From the NCBI GenBank assembly GCA_910586305.1, contig CAJUGS010000023.1, positions 1-49,861 of the forward strand: a DNA stretch of 49,861 nucleotides. Direction: 5' to 3'. Shown here one piece after another: positions 33,670 to 41,662 of the stretch. The notes under the pieces are model-generated. The model saw only the letters and a list, made by a program, of their open reading frames with translations. It was not told the origin of the DNA and made no database searches. This stretch comes from an uncultured Duncaniella sp. (GTDB lineage Bacteria; Bacteroidota; Bacteroidia; Bacteroidales; Muribaculaceae). Numbering within the stretch: the stretch's first letter is position 1; every line of letters begins with the position of its first letter. The position numbers were made by a program, and so were the translations under genes.

Positions 33670-34992
33670 TCAAGCCATACGGCTGATTTTGGCCCTTGTG
33701 TTCTTGATGCGTGAAGAGTTGAGACGAGAAATGACTGCCGGGTCGTCTAAAAATGACCGTGGGACTGCTACGAGTGCGGAATGGTCGCGCAGTGTGATGT
33801 TGCCTATGTTTCCGGCTGAGAGTCCTCCCTGTGCGATGAGGAATCCCACGATGTCTCCCTTTGAGATTTTTTCTTTCTTGCCGACGTTGAAGTATAGCGT
33901 GGCTGTCTCTGATCGGATGGGGTCGTCGTTGTGGCCCGTAGGTACGTATTCGCGGTCGAAATTGAGGTATTCGGGTATGTCTTCTCCTTCGGAGATTATT
34001 ACGTACACATCGCCTCCGGCACTCTGTCGGGCTGTGCGTCCATTGCGGTGGGTCCATGCTTCGGGCGATACAGGAAGGTGATAGTGTATGACGGCTGAGA
34101 GTTGGGGTATGTCGAGTCCGCGCGAGCCCAGATCGGTGGATACGAGAATGGGAGTGGAGCCGTTGGCAAGGAGTGAGATGGCGTTTTCGCGGTCGTTCTG
34201 GTCAAGGCCTCCGTGGTAAAGTCCGGCCGGGAGCGAGGCTTTGCGGAGGGCGGAGTGAATGCGCTCCACGCTTTCGCGATGGTTGGCAAACACGATGACA
34301 CGTCCTTTGGGGAGGGAGCGGAGCAGATCGATGAGTGTGTCGAGTTTGTCGCGTGACGGGGATTCGACTTTCACTATCTGCATACGCTGTCGCGGTGAGT
34401 CGGTTTTAGAGAAGTCTATAGTCGCTGTTGCTGAGGCGGGCAGATAGTCGGGGAGTGTGGGAAGTGGTGTGGCCGATGTGAGTATGACAAGGCGCAGGCC
34501 TGTGAGGCGACGGCACACCTTTTTCATTTCGTCGGCAAATCCGAGTTCGAGGGCTTTGTCGTACTCGTCGAGCACGAGTGTCGTTACTGTTCCGAGGTCG
34601 AGTGTTCCACGGTTAATGTGGTCGAGCAGTCGCCCCGGAGTGGCTACTATGATGTCGGGTGTGACGGATAGTGAGTTGATTTCTTCCTTCATGTTGTGGC
34701 CGCCATAGAAGGCCACTGTCTTGAGTCCGGCTGCTATCGGGCGTATGACATCTGCAATCTGGAGTACAAGTTCGCGAGATGGTGCAATGACCACTGCCTG
34801 CACACGTCCGGCTGATTGTGTAAGGCTTTTTAGAAGCGGTATTGCAAAGGCTATTGTCTTGCCTGAGCCTGTGGGTGCGAGCAGTGTGAATGTGCCTCGT
34901 GCGGGCAACTGTGTCATTCGCAGTTGCATTTCGTTGAGTTCGCTGTGTCCGAGGCGTGTGGATATGGCTGAAATAATATCTTGCTGTTTCAT
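33670..34992 (-). CDS. DEAD-box-like RNA helicase with DbpA-type C-terminus
   Basis: A 440-residue helicase. Motif I is APTGSGKT (39-46), motif Ib region TPGR is at 118-121, motif II reads DEYD (142-145) instead of DEAD, motif III is SAT, and motif VI is HRNGRTAR. A C-terminal segment (about 370-440: GKKEKISKGDIVGFLIAQ, GNITLRDHSALVAVP) matches the DbpA RNA-binding domain, which recognises a 23S rRNA hairpin in DbpA; a ribosome-assembly role is therefore likely. Its start overlaps the stop of the upstream glucosaminidase gene as ATGA. The same DEYD reading is clear in the nucleotide sequence, so it is not a translation slip. Confidence 0.9.
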   Translation of the reverse strand: MKQQDIISAISTRLGHSELNEMQLRMTQLPARGTFTLLAPTGSGKTIAFAIPLLKSLTQSAGRVQAVVIAPSRELVLQIADVIRPIAAGLKTVAFYGGHNMKEEINSLSVTPDIIVATPGRLLDHINRGTLDLGTVTTLVLDEYDKALELGFADEMKKVCRRLTGLRLVILTSATPLPTLPDYLPASATATIDFSKTDSPRQRMQIVKVESPSRDKLDTLIDLLRSLPKGRVIVFANHRESVERIHSALRKASLPAGLYHGGLDQNDRENAISLLANGSTPILVSTDLGSRGLDIPQLSAVIHYHLPVSPEAWTHRNGRTARQSAGGDVYVIISEGEDIPEYLNFDREYVPTGHNDDPIRSETATLYFNVGKKEKISKGDIVGFLIAQGGLSAGNIGNITLRDHSALVAVPRSFLDDPAVISRLNSSRIKNTRAKISRMA

Positions 34993-35639
34993 TCAAATAG
35001 GCTTTTTGAGGCCAGTTCCTCTTCTTCGAGGAAGGCGTCGTCGGGGATTGCGACTTCGATGGTCATCACTGCCGATGGTGGTACGATGGGGTGACTCTCC
35101 ATACGCTTGTATATGGCGAGTATGTTGCGTGCATAGCTTTGGTTCATGGCCCATCGTCCGCTGAGGCCTTCCCATGTTGATGATATTCCACGGGTGACAT
35201 ATGTGAATCTGGGGTCAAGTATGGTCTCTCCGTGTGGGAGCGGGTCTTTGCAGGCGTAGGCATAGAGGTGCTGGAGCATGGCTGTGACTCCTTCTTCGAC
35301 GGAGTTGAATGTGCATCCCCGCTGACCGCGACGCTTCACGCCGAGTCCGCAGTAATTGTGATCGGTGGGACGGACGGCAGTGCCGTTGTCGAATCTGAAC
35401 CATCCGGTCTCGATTACAGCCTGGCACAGCGCGATATCTCCGCGTATTCCGTAACGTTCGCCGATTTCATAGAAGGCTTCGGCCACTTCGCGTGGGAAGT
35501 CGGGATTGTGGGAGGCTACGAACTGGTACATTCTCTCAATCTCGACCTTTTGTTCTCCAATGATGGGAGTACGTGCGGAGGCGCATGAGACCGTTATGGA
35601 AAAAAGGAAAAATGATAAAATAAGTCGAAACGTTTTCAT
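34989..35639 (-). CDS. Glucosaminidase-domain lipoprotein
   Basis: A 216-residue protein with a lipoprotein signal (Cys19 in TVSC). The domain at about 35-185 belongs to the glucosaminidase (GH73-like, LytD/FlgJ-type) family, which cuts peptidoglycan between GlcNAc and MurNAc: ALCQAVIETGWFRFDNG with the likely catalytic Glu, NYCGLGVKRRGQRGCTF, a conserved helix before HLYAYAC, and GRWAMNQSYARNIL. The tail is acidic. It overlaps the helicase gene by 4 nt, so translation is probably coupled although the functions differ. Confidence 0.88.
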   Translation of the reverse strand: MKTFRLILSFFLFSITVSCASARTPIIGEQKVEIERMYQFVASHNPDFPREVAEAFYEIGERYGIRGDIALCQAVIETGWFRFDNGTAVRPTDHNYCGLGVKRRGQRGCTFNSVEEGVTAMLQHLYAYACKDPLPHGETILDPRFTYVTRGISSTWEGLSGRWAMNQSYARNILAIYKRMESHPIVPPSAVMTIEVAIPDDAFLEEEELASKSLFE

Positions 35640-35740
35640 CTTTATTTATTGAATGGCTTGACACCATCATATAACACGCAAGTTAGCAATTTTTCTTGAT
35701 ATGGAGTGAATTTTTGTTATACAAATTAAACTAAATTGCG

Positions 35741-35748
35741 TATTTTTG
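35741..35748 (+). promoter_or_regulatory. -7 box of lpxB, 5 nt before the start codon
   Basis: TATTTTTG at 35741-35748 fits TAnnTTTG. The nearest TTTG upstream (35713-35716) has a 24-nt spacer. The ATG at 35754 coincides with the expected transcription start, implying a leaderless mRNA. Confidence 0.65.
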
Positions 35749-35753
35749 CGGTC

Positions 35754-36953
35754 ATGAAGTATTTTTTCTCAGCCGGAGAGGCGAGCGGCGATGTCCATGC
35801 CGCGCAAGTAATCAGAGAATTGCGCAATATTGACCGGGAGGCTGTCATAAAGTTTCTCGGTGGCGACGATATGGCCCTTGCGGCAGGATGTGTTCCTCTG
35901 ATTCATTATGAACGTATGGCCTATATGGGCTTTGTTGATGTGGTGGCGCATCTGCCTCAGGTGCTTCGCAATCTTGAGGATGCTAAGAAGGCTATACGTG
36001 AGTTCTGTCCGGATGTTGTGGTGCTTGTTGATTATCCGAGTTTCAATCTGCGTCTCGCGGAGTATGCGTATGGTCTCGGAATACCGGTGCATTACTATAT
36101 CGCTCCTAAGCTGTGGGCTTGGAAGGAGTACCGTATAAGGAAGCTTAAGAAGTTTGTGAGCCGTATATATTCCATCCTTCCTTTTGAGGAGGCGTGGTTT
36201 GGTGAGCGTGGACTTAAGGTGGAGTATGTTGGTAATCCGTCGGTGGAGGAGGTGGACCGTGTGCTTGAGTCTATGCCTCTGGATGCTGATTTCCGTTCGT
36301 TGCATTCGCTTGATAGCCGTCCTATTCTCGCACTTGTTCCAGGGAGCCGTGTAGGCGAGATTAAGTCTAATCTTCCTGTGATGGATGCGGTTGCGCGCCG
36401 GCATCCGGAAGTGCAGACTATTGTGGCAGGCGCTCCGTCGATTTCGCCGGAACTATATGCCGGTCTGACGTCTTTTCCTGTCATTGATGCATCGACTCTG
36501 CAGATTATGGCTTGTGCACGTGCGGCTCTTGTGACTTCGGGCACTGCGTCGCTTGAGAGTGCTCTGGCTGGTGCTCCTCAGGTTGTTTGTTACCGTTCGG
36601 TGGGATGGAAACCGATGCATGGTCTTTTCCAACGTATATTGAAAATACCGTTTGTGTCGCTTCCGAATCTTGTGGGCGGTGAGATTGACCGTGAGACAAG
36701 GCGTAGGGTCAATGATGAGGTGGCACGCAGCGGTGTGAGGGGATGTGTGGTGCCTGAGATGCTGATGCATCACTGTAATGCCGACGAGGTGGACCGCCAG
36801 CTTACGCCTCTGTTGAGCGATGGTCCTGAGCGCCGAAGGCAGCTTGAGGGGTATGAGCGTGTGAGGTCTCGTCTGTTGACTCCGGTTCCGGCTGCTGAGG
36901 TTGTGGCGAGGAGGCTGGCTGAGGCTTTGGCTCAGAAGCATATGAAGGAGTAG
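35754..36953 (+). CDS. lpxB: Lipid-A-disaccharide synthase
   Basis: A 399-residue inner-membrane-associated GT19 glycosyltransferase that joins UDP-diacylglucosamine and lipid X to make the lipid A disaccharide. The start MKYFFSAGEASGDVHA is the family signature. Further marks are DYPSFNLRLAEYAYGLGIPV, YYIAPKLWAWKEYRIRKLK, the LALVPGSRVGEIKSNLP nucleotide-sugar region and ALVTSGTASLESAL. The frame is open upstream to 35736 but that would include the -7 box; ATG 35754 is right. Its 3' end overlaps the convergent small gene by 22 nt. The surE gene often found before lpxB in Bacteroidetes is absent. Confidence 0.96.
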   Translation: MKYFFSAGEASGDVHAAQVIRELRNIDREAVIKFLGGDDMALAAGCVPLIHYERMAYMGFVDVVAHLPQVLRNLEDAKKAIREFCPDVVVLVDYPSFNLRLAEYAYGLGIPVHYYIAPKLWAWKEYRIRKLKKFVSRIYSILPFEEAWFGERGLKVEYVGNPSVEEVDRVLESMPLDADFRSLHSLDSRPILALVPGSRVGEIKSNLPVMDAVARRHPEVQTIVAGAPSISPELYAGLTSFPVIDASTLQIMACARAALVTSGTASLESALAGAPQVVCYRSVGWKPMHGLFQRILKIPFVSLPNLVGGEIDRETRRRVNDEVARSGVRGCVVPEMLMHHCNADEVDRQLTPLLSDGPERRRQLEGYERVRSRLLTPVPAAEVVARRLAEALAQKHMKE

Positions 36954-37399
36954 GATAGGCCGACTGTGACTCCGGGCGATATGCCTTGGGGGGTGAGAGA
37001 AGCTCCGGCTGTGATTCCGAGGCTCCAGCGGGCTGATTGGTTTTGCGAGGCGGTGGAGGTGTATATCGAGTGTGTTTCTATGGTTTTCTGTGGGTATATG
37101 GCGAGGGTGTCGAGCGAGGGCCGATAGCCTGAGACTTCGGCGTAGAAGAGGGTGTCGCGGTAGATGCGTGTCTCTCGTGGAAGATATATTGTGTCGGTCT
37201 GTGTCACGGCTACGGGGATGTAGGAGTGACGGTAGATGGTTTCGGCAGGAAGGGGTATGAGGCATCGGATGGTGTCGCGGAGATGACGGATGTGTATCTG
37301 TTCTTGTGTGTTGTGTCGGAGTGTGTGGCGCGAGGTGGTGTATCCGGTGTAGAACGCGATCGGGATTGCCAAGAATATCAAGTAGTTGTGTCTGCGCAT
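36932..37399 (-). CDS. Small membrane-anchored protein, DUF6808-like
   Basis: A 155-residue protein with one N-terminal membrane or signal segment (YLIFLAIPIAFYTGYTTS), a middle region with TQTDTIYLPRETRIYRDTL and EVSGYRPSLDTLAIYP, and a C-terminal RWSLGITAGASLTPQG and VTVGLSYSF end. I recognise this layout from Bacteroidetes proteins of unknown function (DUF6808-like), some from mobile elements. A TATCTTTG -7 box lies 20 nt before the ATG at 37399. Its last codons overlap the end of lpxB on the other strand. Function unknown. Confidence 0.72.
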   Translation of the reverse strand: MRRHNYLIFLAIPIAFYTGYTTSRHTLRHNTQEQIHIRHLRDTIRCLIPLPAETIYRHSYIPVAVTQTDTIYLPRETRIYRDTLFYAEVSGYRPSLDTLAIYPQKTIETHSIYTSTASQNQSARWSLGITAGASLTPQGISPGVTVGLSYSFICF

Positions 37400-37419
37400 T
37401 GTCTTTGCTGTGTTTTTTG

Positions 37420-37427
37420 CAAAGATA
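37420..37427 (-). promoter_or_regulatory. -7 box of the DUF6808-like gene
   Basis: TATCTTTG on the minus strand, 20 nt before the ATG. No clear -33 element. Confidence 0.5.
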
Positions 37428-37454
37428 GGGTTTCGTGGAGCGTGAATGGTGCGA

Positions 37455-37724
37455 TTATATCATTTCTTTGATTATTGGGATGAGCAGGAACAGGAGTCCG
37501 ACTGTTTCGAGAATGAGGCCGAGTCTGCGGTGTGATCTGAAACGTGTGGTGAGTTCGTTGTGTTGCATCACGGTCATGATTCTGCGTTTCAGTTCCCATG
37601 TGCTTTGAACCGAAACCAGCGCTCTGATTATGGCGCCGATGATGAATATGCCTATTCCGATGTATATCAACATATCATAATAACGCGCTTCCGGAATGAA
37701 ATGTTGGATAAAAGAATGTTCCAC
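37455..37724 (-). CDS. Small two-helix membrane protein of unknown function
   Basis: An open frame of up to 89 residues with two membrane helices (about 18-38, MLIYIGIGIFIIGAIIRALV, and 70-86, LILETVGLLFLLIPII) and a basic loop between them. The full frame needs a GTG start at 37724; an ATG at 37673 would give 72 residues beginning exactly at the first helix. It follows rmlB by 59 nt on the same strand and may be the end of that operon. I do not recognise a family. Confidence 0.6.
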   Translation of the reverse strand: MEHSFIQHFIPEARYYDMLIYIGIGIFIIGAIIRALVSVQSTWELKRRIMTVMQHNELTTRFRSHRRLGLILETVGLLFLLIPIIKEMI

Positions 37725-37783
37725 CCTTCCCCGTGGGGATGGATGGAATTATTCGTTGTGGGATGTGTTCTGTCAGGTGTCGG

Positions 37784-38920
37784 TTAACGGTCCTTGTACA
37801 TGGATTCGTAGTATTTTTCGTATTCACCTGATGTGATTGTGTCCATCCACTCCTGGTTGTCGAGATACCAGCGTACGGTTTTCTCGATGCCTTCTTCGAA
37901 CTGTAGGGATGGTTCCCATCCCAGCTCGGCCTGGAGTTTGCGTGAGTCGATGGCGTAACGCAGGTCGTGGCCTGCGCGGTCGGTCACGTAGGTTATGAGT
38001 TCGTCGGAGTATCCTTCGGGATTGCCGAGCAGACGGTCGACGGTCTTGATGATTACTTTTATGATGTCGATGTTCTTCCATTCGTTGAAGCCTCCGATGT
38101 TGTATGTCTCGGCTATTTTGCCTTCGTGGAAGATTGTGTCGATGGCTCGTGCGTGGTCGACAACATATAGCCAGTCGCGGACGTTTTCTCCTTTTCCGTA
38201 GACGGGGAGTGGCTTGCGGTGACGGATGTTGTTGATGAAGAGCGGGATGAGCTTTTCGGGGAACTGGTAGGGGCCGTAGTTGTTTGAGCAGTTGGTCACG
38301 ATGGTTGGCATTCCGTATGTGTCGTGGTAGGAACGGACAAAGTGGTCGCTGGCTGCTTTTGAGGCTGAGTAGGGGGAGTGGGGGTCGTATTTTGTGGTTT
38401 CGAGGAAGAATTCTTTGCCGTAGGCGTAGTGGTGCTCGGAGGATGATGCTGTTGTTGTGAAGGGTGATTCGATTCCTTCGGGGTCGGTGAGTTCGAGTGC
38501 TCCGTATACCTCGTCGGTGGATATGTGGTAGAAGCGTTTTCCTTCGTATTTTTCCGGGAGTGATTCCCAGTATATTTTGGCGGCCTGGAGGAGGGCGAGT
38601 GTGCCCATCACGTTGGTTTTTGCGAATGTGAAGGGGTCTTTGATGGAGCGGTCGACGTGGCTTTCGGCTGCGAGGTGTATGATGCCGTCGACGTTGTATT
38701 CCTTCATGAGTCCGAGCATTTTGTCTAAGTCGCAGATGTCGGCTTTGACGAAGGTGTAGTTGGGCTTGTTTTCGATGTCGGTGAGGTTGGCGAGGTTGCC
38801 GGCGTAGGTGAGTTTGTCTACGTTTATGATGTGGTAGTCGGGGTATTTGTTGACGAACAGACGGACTACGTGTGAGCCGATGAATCCGGCTCCGCCGGTG
38901 ATGATTATGTTGTGCTTCAT
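37784..38920 (-). CDS. rmlB: dTDP-glucose 4,6-dehydratase
   Basis: A 378-residue short-chain dehydrogenase-type enzyme for the second step of dTDP-L-rhamnose synthesis. The NAD site is GGAGFIGSHV (9-18). LAAESHVDRSI and the HISTDEVYG strand (with the Thr-Asp-Glu catalytic group) and YSASKAASDH (the YxxxK pair) are all present, as is the NNYGPYQFPEKLIP segment. A 20-residue insertion after ELTDPEGIESPF is typical of Bacteroidetes RmlB. It overlaps rmlD by 4 nt. Confidence 0.96.
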   Translation of the reverse strand: MKHNIIITGGAGFIGSHVVRLFVNKYPDYHIINVDKLTYAGNLANLTDIENKPNYTFVKADICDLDKMLGLMKEYNVDGIIHLAAESHVDRSIKDPFTFAKTNVMGTLALLQAAKIYWESLPEKYEGKRFYHISTDEVYGALELTDPEGIESPFTTTASSSEHHYAYGKEFFLETTKYDPHSPYSASKAASDHFVRSYHDTYGMPTIVTNCSNNYGPYQFPEKLIPLFINNIRHRKPLPVYGKGENVRDWLYVVDHARAIDTIFHEGKIAETYNIGGFNEWKNIDIIKVIIKTVDRLLGNPEGYSDELITYVTDRAGHDLRYAIDSRKLQAELGWEPSLQFEEGIEKTVRWYLDNQEWMDTITSGEYEKYYESMYKDR

Positions 38921-39789
38921 TTTGATTCTTTTTTTAGGTTTTTAATGCAGGTTTCGAGTGAGTCGGTCCAGTAGGGTACGGTGAGTCTGAATGTTTCTTT
39001 GAACTTTGTTTTGTCGAGGACCGAGTAGGACGGACGTATTACTTTGGATGGGAATTCGTCGGAGTGGCATGGCTGGATGTCGCAGCTGTTGTTTCCGGCT
39101 ATTGCTGCGATTGTTTTTGTGAAGTCGAACCATGAGCATACTCCTTCGTTGGAGTAGTGGTAGATTCCTTCGTTTCCGTCCATCAGGCGGTTGCTGATGA
39201 TGTGGTAGATGACATCGGCGAGGTCTTGGGCGTAGGTTGGTGTTCCGGCCTGGTCGAAGACTACTTTCAGCTGTGGTTTGGTGGAGGTGAGGTCGAGCAT
39301 TGTCTTGACGAAGTTGCGTCCGTATTCGGAGTATAGCCATGCTGTGCGGAATATGAGGGCTTTGACTCCGGATGCTGCGATCTGTTGCTCTCCGTGTAGT
39401 TTGGTCAGGCCGTATACGCCTGTTGGTGTTCCTTTCTGGTCTTCGCGACAGGGAACGTTGTAGGGTTCCTTCCCGAATACGTAGTCGGTGGAGATCTGGA
39501 TGAGTGTTCCGCCGTTGGATTTGATTGCGTCGGCGAGGTTTCTTACTGCCGTGGCGTTGAGGAGTTCTGCGAACTCGGCATCGTCTTCGGCTTTGTCAAC
39601 GTTTGTGTATGCTGCACAGTTGACAATTACATCGATTTTGTTGCTCTTGACCAATGCTGTCACAGCCTCGGCATCGGTGATGTCAAGGCTGTCTACATCG
39701 GTGAAGATGTAGTTGTCGGTGCTTTGGCTGGCGGAGTTGCGCAGGCACATACCCAGCTGCCCGTTTGCACCGGTCACAAGAATATTCAT
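38917..39789 (-). CDS. rmlD: dTDP-4-dehydrorhamnose reductase
   Basis: A 290-residue NAD(P)H-dependent reductase for the last step of dTDP-L-rhamnose synthesis. It has the TGANGQLGMCL nucleotide loop (6-16), VNCAAYTNVDKAEDD, STDYVFGK and the YGLTKLHGEQ catalytic YxxxK motif. It is first in the rmlD-rmlB pair and has a perfect promoter. rmlA and rmlC are not in the window. Confidence 0.95.
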   Translation of the reverse strand: MNILVTGANGQLGMCLRNSASQSTDNYIFTDVDSLDITDAEAVTALVKSNKIDVIVNCAAYTNVDKAEDDAEFAELLNATAVRNLADAIKSNGGTLIQISTDYVFGKEPYNVPCREDQKGTPTGVYGLTKLHGEQQIAASGVKALIFRTAWLYSEYGRNFVKTMLDLTSTKPQLKVVFDQAGTPTYAQDLADVIYHIISNRLMDGNEGIYHYSNEGVCSWFDFTKTIAAIAGNNSCDIQPCHSDEFPSKVIRPSYSVLDKTKFKETFRLTVPYWTDSLETCIKNLKKESK

Positions 39790-39817
39790 TTTTTTATTTT
39801 GTTAGGGATAGACGGTG

Positions 39818-39849
39818 CAAAGGTATATAAAATCCAGCTAAATAGCAAA
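39818..39849 (-). promoter_or_regulatory. Promoter of rmlD-rmlB
   Basis: On the minus strand: TTTG (39849-39846), exactly 20 nt, TACCTTTG (39825-39818). It abuts the stop codon of the upstream metallohydrolase (39850), so two transcripts meet here without a spacer or visible terminator. Confidence 0.88.
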
Positions 39850-40875
39850 TCAGATTGTGTAGAGTATCGTTGTGTCGTAGCGTGGGAGCGGGATGAGGTT
39901 GATCTGTGGCTGGATGGGGTCGGCAATCGATGGTATGAGGTTGCCTATACGTTGGATTCCGATGGTTTCCAGGGCGTCTGTCATTGCCTTGAATGCTGTG
40001 GCTGGTGTGTTGTTGTCGTGGGAGAGGTGGCAGAGGAATACTGATTTGAGTCTTGGGGTGTGGATGGAGGCTATGAATGCTGCTGTGACGGCGTTGTCGA
40101 GGTGTCCGTTGTCGGTGCGGATGCGTGCTTTGAGGTATTCGGGGTATGAGCCGTTGAGGAGCATTTTGAGGTCGTAGTTTGCTTCGATGACGATGGTGTC
40201 GGCGAGTCTCATGTAGTGATCGACGCGTGGTGATATGCAGCCGAGGTCTGTTGCGATTGTGATTGCTCTGTCGGCGCGTGTGATGTGGAATCCGGCGTTG
40301 TCGGATCCGTCGTGCATTACTTCGAATGGTGTTACGGTGAAGTTTCCGATTGTGAATGGGAATTCTTTGTAGACTGGTGTGTGGTAGTCTTTTATGCGTC
40401 GTGATATGTTGTGGCGCCGCAGGATGCCGTTGAGTGCTCTCGGGGTGCAGAATAGCTTCATGTGGCGGTTGGAGCGGAGGAGTGAGTAGGCTTGTGATAT
40501 GTGGTCGTGGTGGTCGTGGGTTATTACGATGCCTTTGACCCGGTCCATTGTTATGCCGTTTTTCTGGAGGTCGAGTGTTACTTTTTTTGCGTCGACTCCG
40601 GCGTCGATGAGGAATCCTCCCTGTCGGTCGCCTATGTAGGCGCAGTTGCCTGATGAGCCGCTGCCGAAGCTCATGAAGAATATTTTGTCGGTTGGCGACA
40701 GTGGGGGCATATCGTCGATGATGCTGCCTGTGGGTGTTGTGTGACGTTCCGCGATCTTTTCCATCTCGGCGGGGGGGATGATGTCGAATCCTGTGTCCTG
40801 GCGTTCCTTGAAGTTGTCAAGGTCGTCGAAGAGTGCGGGATGTGATGGAGTAGATGTGGCAGGCTTGCGTCGCAT
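39850..40875 (-). CDS. MBL-fold metallohydrolase (YycJ/WalJ-like)
   Basis: A 341-residue metallo-beta-lactamase-fold hydrolase. The opening FMSFGSGSSGNCAYIG segment and the zinc motif THDHHDH (119-125) match the YycJ/WalJ group, thought to act on nucleic acids; a late GHLDN and CHLSHDNNTP provide further His ligands. The first about 60 residues are a polar extension absent from the core. The open frame runs far upstream over the methyltransferase gene in a low-quality Arg-rich reading, so the ATG at 40875 is used. It is the last gene of the cvpA-sufB group. Confidence 0.88.
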   Translation of the reverse strand: MRRKPATSTPSHPALFDDLDNFKERQDTGFDIIPPAEMEKIAERHTTPTGSIIDDMPPLSPTDKIFFMSFGSGSSGNCAYIGDRQGGFLIDAGVDAKKVTLDLQKNGITMDRVKGIVITHDHHDHISQAYSLLRSNRHMKLFCTPRALNGILRRHNISRRIKDYHTPVYKEFPFTIGNFTVTPFEVMHDGSDNAGFHITRADRAITIATDLGCISPRVDHYMRLADTIVIEANYDLKMLLNGSYPEYLKARIRTDNGHLDNAVTAAFIASIHTPRLKSVFLCHLSHDNNTPATAFKAMTDALETIGIQRIGNLIPSIADPIQPQINLIPLPRYDTTILYTI

Positions 40876-40937
40876 GGTTGTTGTGGGTGTATTTATATTT
40901 AAGGTGTGGTTTTGTCTGTTGGTGGCCGGATGTTGTC

Positions 40938-41636
40938 TCAGCTGTAGAGGAGGAATATGGATGGGATTTTGTCGTAGTCGTATTTGCGTTTTGCCCAGGC
41001 TGAGAGCGGGAGTGTTGTTATTGATTGGCGTGGTCCTGTGATGTCGGATGCGACGCATAGGCGCATTCCGGGTGGGAGTGTTGCGATGAGCTGTGCTATG
41101 AGGCGGTTGTTGCGGTAGGGTGTCTCGATGAATATCTGGGTCTGTTTTTCGGTGTGGATTCGGCGTTCCATTTCGCGGAGTCGTGTGGCGCGTGCTTTTG
41201 TTTCGTGTGGAAGGTAGCCTGAGAATGCGAATGTCTGTCCGTTGAATCCGGAGGCCATGAGTGAGAGGATGATGCTTGATGGCCCTACCATCGGGATTAC
41301 TTCGTAGCCTTTCTGTTGTGCGATTGCCACGAGGTCGGCTCCCGGGTCGGCGACGGCCGGACATCCGGCTTCGGATATTACTCCGATGGATTGTCCGTTT
41401 TCCATTGGTGCGAGCATTGCGGGGATTTCTTCGGGGGCGGTGTGTTCGTCGAGTGTTGTGAATGTGAGTGTGTCGATGTCGATGTTGCGGTCGCATCGCT
41501 TTAGGAAGCGTCGTGCTGTGCGGATGTTTTCCACCACGAAGTGTCGCAGGGAGCGTATTATCTCTATGTTTGCTGGCGGGAGGACGTTCTGGACGGGTGC
41601 GTCGCTCATGGTTGACGGCAGAAGGTAGAGGGGCAT
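40938..41636 (-). CDS. SAM-dependent methyltransferase, RsmI/tetrapyrrole-methylase family
   Basis: A 232-residue protein of the tetrapyrrole (corrin/porphyrin) methylase fold, in the form related to RsmI, which methylates C1402 of 16S rRNA. Seen are IGVISEAGCPAVADPGADLVAIA (the binding loop), VIPMVGPSSIILSLMASG, FSGYLPHE and the ETPYRNNRLI segment. The N-terminal GTLYLVATP motif of classic RsmI is replaced by MPLYLLPSTMSD, so substrate identity is open. It lies 26 nt after sufB and 62 nt before the metallohydrolase. Confidence 0.85.
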   Translation of the reverse strand: MPLYLLPSTMSDAPVQNVLPPANIEIIRSLRHFVVENIRTARRFLKRCDRNIDIDTLTFTTLDEHTAPEEIPAMLAPMENGQSIGVISEAGCPAVADPGADLVAIAQQKGYEVIPMVGPSSIILSLMASGFNGQTFAFSGYLPHETKARATRLREMERRIHTEKQTQIFIETPYRNNRLIAQLIATLPPGMRLCVASDITGPRQSITTLPLSAWAKRKYDYDKIPSIFLLYS

Positions 41637-41662
41637 GGGCTGGGATTCTGTTGTGTTGTTGG

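Noticed and set aside
40876..41496. In-frame extension of the metallohydrolase upstream of 40875
   Set aside because: It overlaps the methyltransferase gene, reads as Arg/His/Thr-rich noise, and the core protein starts well at 40875.
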